Shown piece after piece: positions 1 to 4,822 of a stretch of DNA of 7,082 nt. Positions within the stretch are counted from its first letter, which is position 1, and each line of letters begins with the position of its first letter. The DNA comes from Gemmatimonadota bacterium (lineage in GTDB: Bacteria; ARS69), in the NCBI GenBank assembly GCA_021604925.1, contig BQJX01000137.1, positions 1-7,082 of the forward strand, written 5' to 3'. The translations under genes were made by a program, and so were the position numbers. The notes under the pieces are model-generated. The model was given only the letters and a program-made list of their open reading frames with translations. It made no database searches and was not told where the DNA came from.

Positions 1-519
1 CAGGAGTGCGGCCTGGAATGCGAGCACGGCCAGCACCAGGTCGCGGGCGCGTCCGGTCCGACGGCTGCGCCGATGCAAGCGCAACGCCGCGATCACGAAC
101 ACCGTCACGTACGTGGTGGTCACGCCCGACGCCCACAGGACCGGCTCCACGTGGATGAAGTGCACGGCGAACAGCACGCCGGTCCAGCGTGCCGCCACTT
201 CCCGTGACTTTCCCAGGAACTCGCGCGCCAGCTGGTAGACGAGCACGCTGGCCAGTCCGTGCAGCAGCAGTCCGACCGCGTTCCAGACAATGGCGCGATC
301 ACCCACGAATCCCTGCAGCAGCCCGAAGTGCAGCCGCGGAATGGGACGGAAGAAGTCGACATCGGTCGTGGAGAAAAGGGAGAGCAGGTCCGCCAGCGTC
401 AGCACGATGTTGCGTTCCATGTTCAGGAAGTCGTCCGAGACGAAGAACCGACCCAGGGTCCCCAGGTACACCACGATCGCCAGCGCAAAGACGGCCCACC
501 CGAATCCGAGGCGCTTCAT
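1..519 (-). CDS. Membrane GT-C type glycosyltransferase, N-terminal part (3' partial)
   Basis: Reading the minus strand from ATG 519-517 gives 173 codons without a stop to the left edge, so the gene continues outside the window. It begins MKRLGFGWAVFALAIVVYLG, a first membrane helix (about 6-23). Next comes FFVSDDFLN with D29-D30, the acidic pair that GT-C enzymes carry in the first outside loop. FFRPIPRLHFGLLQ (56-69) and WNAVGLLLHGLASVLVYQL (79-97) follow. VLFAVHFIHVEPVLWASG (115-132) closely resembles the F-A-x-H-P-x-H-x-E-x-V-x-W segment of TMTC-like and PMT-like glycosyltransferases. Further hydrophobic stretches appear near 133-147 and 161-173. Members of this group use polyprenyl-phosphate sugars on the outer face of the cytoplasmic membrane. 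The ATG overlaps the GT2 stop (ATGA), which supports both gene and start. Acceptor (glycan, lipid or protein) is unknown, and an O-antigen-ligase or polymerase role is less likely from these motifs. Confidence 0.85.
   Translation of the reverse strand, partial: MKRLGFGWAVFALAIVVYLGTLGRFFVSDDFLNMERNIVLTLADLLSLFSTTDVDFFRPIPRLHFGLLQGFVGDRAIVWNAVGLLLHGLASVLVYQLAREFLGKSREVAARWTGVLFAVHFIHVEPVLWASGVTTTYVTVFVIAALRLHRRSRRTGRARDLVLAVLAFQAALL
516..519 (-). other. ATGA start/stop overlap (GT2 / membrane GT-C enzyme)
   Basis: The GT-C ATG (519-517) overlaps the GT2 stop TGA (518-516). Together with the ribosome-binding-like GGTGAGGG just upstream it confirms that the open frame at the left edge is a real gene and part of the same operon. 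Confidence 0.85.
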
Positions 520-1448
520 CGGCCCTCACCCCCCGAATGCCGGTAGCCGTCCAGGTACGCGGCCGCACGCACGAAATCGAACAGGGCGTCCACCCGCAGG
601 GCGCGCGGCCAGTGCTCCGCGACGTGAGCCGCGGGAAGCCAGAAAAGGCGGCGACAGAGCAGCCGCACCATCCATCGCTTCACCCGGAGCGACCACGGAG
701 CCCCGGGAGTGTTCGGCTCGGCCAAATGCAGGCCCAGGTCTTCACGCGCGCGGGGGACCTTTCGCACGAGGATGGGCAGCATCCGCTCCCCGTAGCGGCG
801 CAACCGGTTTGCCATCCGCGGCACCGAGTTCAGGTCCAGGTGGTACGAGACGGCGCCCTCGGCGTAGCGAAGCGTGCCGCCGCGCTCCGCGAGGCGGTAC
901 CCCATCTCGGTGTCTTCACCGCCGTACTCGTTGAACTCCTCGTCGAAGCCGCCGGCGCGGCGCAGCAGGTCCGCGGCCGACGACGAGTTGCCCGTCATGA
1001 AGTAGCGGGCGGGAATCTCCACGCCGGGCGCGATCTTCTTGACCCCGCGGGAATCGATGTAGTCCACGAACGCGGACCGCCCCAGCTCCGGCGCGGTCAC
1101 GATGTTTCCCAGAACCACGGTGTTGTTCCCAACGTGCTGGGCGGCGTGCGCGGCCACAAAGCCCGGCACCACGCGCATGTCCCCGTCCAGGAAGATGACG
1201 ATGTCCCCGCGGGCCTCGGCGATGCCGGTGTTGCGGGTGGCGCTTCGTCCGCGATTGACCTCGTGATGCACCACTCGAATCGTGAGGCCGGTATCGCGGG
1301 AAGCCACCCACGCGCCGAGCTCCGGGTCCACCCCGTCGTCGATCACCACGACCTCGAACTCGGGCGCGCTCTGCTGTTCCCGGAGGCTGTCCAACGTGTG
1401 CGCCAGAAGATCCCGCCGCCCGTGCGTGGGGATGATCACGCTGATCAC
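516..1448 (-). CDS. Family 2 (GT-A) glycosyltransferase
   Basis: The 310-residue protein starts at GTG 1448-1446; MISVIIPTHGRRDLL is the standard first strand and loop of GT2 enzymes, which fixes the start even though it is not ATG. The nucleotide-binding VVVIDDG follows at 33-39, then NRGRSATRNTGI (65-76), and the metal-binding DXD as FLDGDM with D88 and D90. The acceptor-side motif GGEDTEMGYRL (176-186) carries the ED pair expected of the catalytic base region, and H203 follows in VSYHLD. The C-terminal third is basic with an amphipathic stretch near 255-300 that could sit on the membrane surface. All usual catalytic positions are present, so it is probably active, using a UDP- or GDP-type sugar in the cytoplasm. 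Its GTG overlaps the flippase stop (GTGA), and its own TGA overlaps the next start (ATGA). The sugar transferred is unknown. Confidence 0.93.
   Translation of the reverse strand: MISVIIPTHGRRDLLAHTLDSLREQQSAPEFEVVVIDDGVDPELGAWVASRDTGLTIRVVHHEVNRGRSATRNTGIAEARGDIVIFLDGDMRVVPGFVAAHAAQHVGNNTVVLGNIVTAPELGRSAFVDYIDSRGVKKIAPGVEIPARYFMTGNSSSAADLLRRAGGFDEEFNEYGGEDTEMGYRLAERGGTLRYAEGAVSYHLDLNSVPRMANRLRRYGERMLPILVRKVPRAREDLGLHLAEPNTPGAPWSLRVKRWMVRLLCRRLFWLPAAHVAEHWPRALRVDALFDFVRAAAYLDGYRHSGGEGR
523..530 (-). promoter_or_regulatory. Ribosome binding site for the membrane glycosyltransferase gene
   Basis: On the minus strand GGTGAGGG lies at 530-523, inside the last codons of the GT2 gene, followed by CCG and the ATG at 519-517. 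It is the best Shine-Dalgarno-like match seen at the overlapping junctions and supports that ATG as the start. The spacing is somewhat short. Confidence 0.5.
1445..1448 (-). other. GTGA start/stop overlap (flippase / GT2)
   Basis: The GT2 start codon GTG (1448-1446) overlaps the flippase stop TGA (1447-1445). A GGGGG run ends six bases before the GTG and is at best a weak ribosome binding site, so coupling is likely. Confidence 0.85.
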
Positions 1449-2917
1449 AGGCGCCCCCGGCCGAGGAGGAGGCTACGGAACTCGCCCGGCAGGCCGCGCA
1501 GTTCCGCGCCGGACAGAGCGCGCATGGGGACCAGCAACGGCGCAAACAGGCCCACCAGCGCGAGGCGCGCGGCTACCGACCCCCACCATGGAAGTGGCGG
1601 CAGCAGCTCCGACACCAGGAACACCGCCACCGCGGCTACGAGAATCCGGATCACGCGACCCACCTCGTACGGAATCGTGAACTGCCGGTTCGACTCCCTC
1701 AACACCACGACTCCGAGGAGAACGTTCGTGATCACCGTGGCCCCGGCGGCGCCCATCTCCCGGAACGACGGGATCAATGCCACGTTCAGCCCCGCATTCA
1801 CGACGGCCGCGAACAACACGAACAGCGGCAGGCGCCGGGTGTTGCCCGCCACCTGGAGGCCGGTTTCGAACGTCTTGGCGGCCCCGTAGAGAACGGTCGC
1901 CAGCGCCAGCAACGGAATGACGTCGGCCGCGGCAGCGTACCGGTCCGTCGCGAGAATGGCCAGAATCTCCCGTCGCAGCACGGACACGGCCAGTCCCCCG
2001 GCCGTCAGCACCACGAAGAAGTGGCGGAAGACCATGGCCAGCTCCCGCGGGCCGCCCTCCTTCCGCGCGCGCTCGAAGGAGAACGTGGGCCACGCGAGAT
2101 GAATGGAGGTGACCAGCAACGCGATCGGCAGGCAGATCTCGGAGGCGAACCCGTAGATGCCCACGGAATCCAGGTCCACGAGCACCCGCAACAGGTACAC
2201 GTCCAGGTAGCCGAGTATCCAGAGTCCCAGCGCGGAGGGAACCAGCGGCAGCCCGAAGCGAAAGAGTTCCCGGAGCCGGGCGCGGGCGCGCTCCAGATGC
2301 AGTCCGGAGTGAAGCAGGAGCCTCGGGATCATCACCACGGCCACGACCGCCGGCCCCGCCAGCGTGCCGAGGAGGAAGCCCGCCACGCCCAGGTCCATGC
2401 CGATCACCAGCGTCAGCGTGACCACCAGCGACACGACGCCCTTGACGCCCATGAGGATCGCGAAGTCGCGCGAGCGGTTGTCCGCGCGCAGATGTCCGAG
2501 AAAGAGCTGGAACTGCGCGGCAAAGAACGCGATCCCGATGGCCAGCACCACCAGCGTCCCGTGCTCCGGCGTCCCGAACAGCGCCCGCGACACCCACTCC
2601 CGGCCCAGCAGCAACGGCGCGGCCAGCGCCAGGTCGATGAGCGGCATGGAGAAGAACACCAGCGAGCGCAGATGTCGGCGCTCCGTGGCGTCCTCGGTGG
2701 CGTGGTGGAACCGGATGAGCGAGGTGACGAGGCCCAGCTCGAACACGAGGTGCGCGAAGTTCGTCACGGCCAGCAGCAGCGAGAGAACGCCGTACTCATC
2801 CGGGGCCAGCGTCCGGGCCACAACCGGCAGCAGAATCGCCCGCGAAATGCCGCCCACGACGGAACCCAAACCGTAGGCGACCGTGTGACGGGCTACCCGC
2901 GTGGTCGAGTGGTCCAT
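1445..2917 (-). CDS. Polysaccharide flippase, Wzx / MVF-type oligosaccharide transporter
   Basis: The protein has 490 residues starting at ATG 2917-2915, where MDHSTTRVARHTVAYGLGSV leads into the first hydrophobic helix. The same frame stays open for about 300 codons upstream, but that part runs through the glycosyltransferase gene, is Arg/Gly/Pro-rich and non-hydrophobic, and is rejected as coding. I count roughly 12-14 hydrophobic helices, for example around 43-66, 121-142, 153-173, 175-197, 225-247, 254-274, 296-312, 363-384, 421-440 and 447-466. The N-terminal ARTLAPDEYGVLSLLLAV (34-51) is the classic signature of this flippase family (R-x-L-x-x-x-x-[FY]-G). Length and topology fit the PF01943/PF13440 group, which moves undecaprenyl-linked oligosaccharides from the inner to the outer leaflet of the cytoplasmic membrane. 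It sits between two glycosyltransferase genes, overlapping both (TGATG upstream, GTGA downstream), as expected for a surface-glycan locus. Glycan specificity cannot be predicted. Confidence 0.92.
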   Translation of the reverse strand: MDHSTTRVARHTVAYGLGSVVGGISRAILLPVVARTLAPDEYGVLSLLLAVTNFAHLVFELGLVTSLIRFHHATEDATERRHLRSLVFFSMPLIDLALAAPLLLGREWVSRALFGTPEHGTLVVLAIGIAFFAAQFQLFLGHLRADNRSRDFAILMGVKGVVSLVVTLTLVIGMDLGVAGFLLGTLAGPAVVAVVMIPRLLLHSGLHLERARARLRELFRFGLPLVPSALGLWILGYLDVYLLRVLVDLDSVGIYGFASEICLPIALLVTSIHLAWPTFSFERARKEGGPRELAMVFRHFFVVLTAGGLAVSVLRREILAILATDRYAAAADVIPLLALATVLYGAAKTFETGLQVAGNTRRLPLFVLFAAVVNAGLNVALIPSFREMGAAGATVITNVLLGVVVLRESNRQFTIPYEVGRVIRILVAAVAVFLVSELLPPLPWWGSVAARLALVGLFAPLLVPMRALSGAELRGLPGEFRSLLLGRGRL

Positions 2918-2919
2918 CA
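2915..2919 (-). other. TGATG start/stop overlap (GT-B glycosyltransferase / flippase)
   Basis: The stop TGA (2919-2917) shares its last base with the flippase ATG (2917-2915). A G-rich GGGGCGGGG run just upstream could act as a weak ribosome binding site. The arrangement suggests translational coupling. Confidence 0.85.
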
Positions 2920-4056
2920 GCCCCGCCCCGACGCAGCGTCGCTCGCCGGGATCGCGCGCCCCTCGTCGTCCATCCAGCCGCGTTGGCGGTAGATCTCGTA
3001 GATCCCCTCCACGATGTGATCCGCTCCGTGCACGCGTTCCACCCACTCGCGCCCGGCGCGGGCGCGCTCCACCAGCGACGCCGGATGGCGCGCCAACTCG
3101 ACCAGCTGGTCCTCGATCGTCTCGGGGCGCGTGAGAATGAACGGGTGCGGGTCCAGGAACCTGGCCAGTTCCGGGGTCATGGACGTCATGGACGGGATCC
3201 CGAGCGCCAGCCCTTCGAGCGAGTTCATCCCGTAGCCGGTGGCCCGATGATCCCCCAGCTGATCCACGACCAGGTTCGCGCGACGCTTGCGCGCCATCGC
3301 CTCCCGGTGGGTGACGCCCTCGATCAGATCCAGTTCCAGGTTGCATCGCGACTTGGCCCGCTCCACGGCGGCCAGCAGGATGTCGGTTCCCTTGTACGCG
3401 CGGCTGCGCGGCGCGTGCGCGATCCTCAGGAGGTCCGTCGCCGGCTCGCGGTACTCGTAGATGGACGCATCGAACGGGATGAAGAAGTACGTGAGCGTTG
3501 GATCCAGCGCGAGATGATCCCACTCGCAGGTGAGGTTGAGGTCGGACAGCTCCCGGATCGCGGGGATCACGCCGCGGTCGCGCATGTCCGTCCCCAGGTA
3601 GTAGCTCACGACCCGCTTCCCTCGCCGCTTCATCTCGCGCAGGAACCGAGCGTCGCGAAAGAACCCCAGGCCCGATTCCAGATGGTAGAAGTCGTACTCG
3701 TCGAGTCGATGCTCGCGAATCGCGCGCTCGATCTTCCCCTTCCACAGTACGTCCTCCCGGAACCGGAAGAACGCCTTCTCCAGGGACGAGCGCGGCTTCC
3801 ACTCCGGAACGCCGTCCCATTCGCGCCGCTCGTTCTTGGGGCGGTCACCGTGCAGCCGGTTCATCACCGTCTTCATGGTCATGTGCAGCGGCGTGCCCTG
3901 CAGGAAGGGAAGGTGCAGGCACACGTCTTCCGGGTACTCGTTGACGCACTCGGCCAGCGTGACCAGGCGCGACTCGTGGCCGTGCCGGAGGTGGGCGTCG
4001 ACGAACGCGTTCGCCATGCCCACCCAGTTCTGATCGCAGATGTGGAGGATCCGCAC
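2917..4056 (-). CDS. GT-B fold glycosyltransferase (GT4-like)
   Basis: The 379-residue protein begins with GTG at 4056-4054; the first strand MRILHICDQN is the typical N-terminal beta strand of a GT-B Rossmann domain, so this start is favoured. The N-terminal domain includes a second strand SRLVTL near 29-34 and a VVSYYLGTDMR segment near 149-159. The C-terminal donor-binding domain begins near 210 with RIAHAPRSRAYKGTD, matching the usual stretch in which Arg and Lys contact nucleotide-sugar phosphates, and continues to GYGMNSLEGLALGIPSM (274-290), the position of the GT4 donor loop. There the second Glu of the EX7E motif is present (E281) but the first is Thr273. No membrane segments are seen, so it is probably cytoplasmic, adding a sugar to a lipid-linked glycan. 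Its stop overlaps the flippase start by one base (TGATG). Donor and acceptor are unknown. A GT-B family other than GT4 is possible. Confidence 0.85.
   Translation of the reverse strand: MRILHICDQNWVGMANAFVDAHLRHGHESRLVTLAECVNEYPEDVCLHLPFLQGTPLHMTMKTVMNRLHGDRPKNERREWDGVPEWKPRSSLEKAFFRFREDVLWKGKIERAIREHRLDEYDFYHLESGLGFFRDARFLREMKRRGKRVVSYYLGTDMRDRGVIPAIRELSDLNLTCEWDHLALDPTLTYFFIPFDASIYEYREPATDLLRIAHAPRSRAYKGTDILLAAVERAKSRCNLELDLIEGVTHREAMARKRRANLVVDQLGDHRATGYGMNSLEGLALGIPSMTSMTPELARFLDPHPFILTRPETIEDQLVELARHPASLVERARAGREWVERVHGADHIVEGIYEIYRQRGWMDDEGRAIPASDAASGRG
3176..3193 (-). repeat. Perfect 9-bp tandem duplication inside the GT-B gene
   Basis: The plus strand reads gtcatggac twice in succession. 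On the coding strand it produces Ser-Met-Thr-Ser-Met-Thr at residues 289-294, directly after the conserved GIP of the donor-binding loop. It keeps the frame. Confidence 0.8.
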
Positions 4057-4066
4057 CGGGCCCTCA
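4057..4066 (-). promoter_or_regulatory. Only intergenic gap in the window, with a ribosome binding site that uses the upstream stop codon
   Basis: Read on the minus strand, the amidohydrolase stop TGA (4066-4064) runs into GGGCCCG (4063-4057) and then the GTG start of the glycosyltransferase. The GA of the stop plus the following GGG gives a GAGGG Shine-Dalgarno-like element (4065-4061) four bases before the GTG. This supports the GTG as the true start and suggests termination-reinitiation. The spacing is on the short side. Confidence 0.5.
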
Positions 4067-4822
4067 GTCGATCCGCCGGCGACGGATCAGTCGCAGGAGA
4101 TTCTCCCCGAGGACCAGCCGGCGCTCCTCATCGGACGGGTTCGCACCCTCGAACACGCCCAGGTAGGCCGACGGCCAACCCAACGGGTAGTCGCTTCCGA
4201 AGAGGATCCGCTCCGGGCCGAGCCGGTCCAGGGCGATTCGCAACGAGTAGTACTCCCGGATCGACTCGGTGCCGAGGTACGCGTTGGGAAGCTGGCGGCG
4301 TTGCATCTCCCGAGAGCACTCCTGCTGGAGCGTGGCCAGGTCGCCTCCCAGATGCGCGATGATGATGGCCGCGTCCGGGTAGCGCTCCGCCACGTCCAGG
4401 CAGAACCTCCAGCTCGCCATCTCCTGCCAGCGACCGCTGTGCACGATGACCGGAAGGCGCTTCTCGTTGGCCCACTCCAGGAACGGGCTCCACTCCGGGT
4501 CGGACACCTTGATCCGCTCCAGCGAAGGATGCACCTTCAGCCCGGCCACGTGCGCCTGGTGTTCCTCCAGGAATCTCATCGTTCGATCCGGATGATGCGG
4601 ATCGAGCCACGCGAACAGGTGGAAGCCGTCCGGATCCGGAGCCAGCGCCGCCGCCAACCCTTCGTTGTCGGCCTGGTCGGTCGGCATGAGAACGGCACCG
4701 TCGATGCCGGAGCGGCGCAGCGCCTCGCGGATGTCTTCGAGGCCGGCGTTCGGCCATCCCTCGCGCTCCGGCTTCCACATTCCCCAGTGGATGTGTCCGT
4801 CGATGATCACGGGCTTGCTCAT
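4064..4822 (-). CDS. Metal-dependent amidohydrolase (Amidohydro_2-like TIM barrel)
   Basis: The protein has 252 residues and starts at ATG 4822-4820, directly before the metal-binding strand; the start overlaps the upstream stop as ATGA. Candidate metal and catalytic residues appear in the order expected for the amidohydrolase superfamily: H10-x-H12 in DGHIHWG, K96 and H98 in GLKVHP, H128 in VIVHSG, H157 in IIIAHLGGD, and D211 in LFGSDYPLG. The final strand and the preceding ERILFGSD are typical of PF04909, whose members hydrolyse or decarboxylate varied small molecules. The length is at the short end for the family but all key positions are present, so the enzyme is likely active and cytoplasmic (no signal peptide or membrane segment seen). 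It is sandwiched between a surface propeller gene and glycosyltransferases, which suggests a role in glycan or precursor modification; this is inference. A lactonase-like or decarboxylase-like activity is equally possible. The substrate cannot be assigned. Confidence 0.9.
   Translation of the reverse strand: MSKPVIIDGHIHWGMWKPEREGWPNAGLEDIREALRRSGIDGAVLMPTDQADNEGLAAALAPDPDGFHLFAWLDPHHPDRTMRFLEEHQAHVAGLKVHPSLERIKVSDPEWSPFLEWANEKRLPVIVHSGRWQEMASWRFCLDVAERYPDAAIIIAHLGGDLATLQQECSREMQRRQLPNAYLGTESIREYYSLRIALDRLGPERILFGSDYPLGWPSAYLGVFEGANPSDEERRLVLGENLLRLIRRRRID
4819..4822 (-). other. ATGA start/stop overlap (propeller protein / amidohydrolase)
   Basis: The amidohydrolase ATG (4822-4820) shares bases with the propeller stop TGA (4821-4819). 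No clear Shine-Dalgarno sequence is seen just upstream (the preceding bases read GTGCTCCG), so initiation probably depends on ribosomes finishing the propeller gene. This ties the two proteins' expression together. Confidence 0.85.

Noticed and set aside
189..1889. Long plus-strand open frame (566 codons) antisense to the GT-C, GT2 and flippase genes
   Set aside because: Its product is Arg/Pro/His-rich with no recognisable fold, it spans three well-supported genes on the other strand, and long antisense frames are expected in GC-rich DNA.
2021..2992. Plus-strand open frame (323 codons) rich in Gln, Arg, Glu and His
   Set aside because: The composition is what the reverse strand of a Leu/Val/Ala-rich membrane protein gives; it is a shadow of the flippase gene.
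2918..3820. Upstream extension of the flippase frame (about 300 codons) that would give a 791-residue protein
   Set aside because: It runs out of frame through the GT-B glycosyltransferase gene, is low-complexity Arg/Gly/Ala/Pro sequence, and the flippase family signature starts right after the ATG at 2917.
2983..4362. Plus-strand open frame (459 codons) antisense to the GT-B and amidohydrolase genes
   Set aside because: No conserved motif, skewed composition, and fully overlapped by two genes with clear catalytic motifs.
4575..4602. Inverted repeat-like GATCCG/CGGATC bases around a short spacer
   Set aside because: It lies inside the amidohydrolase gene in conserved coding sequence and has no T-run; chance in GC-rich DNA is enough to explain it.
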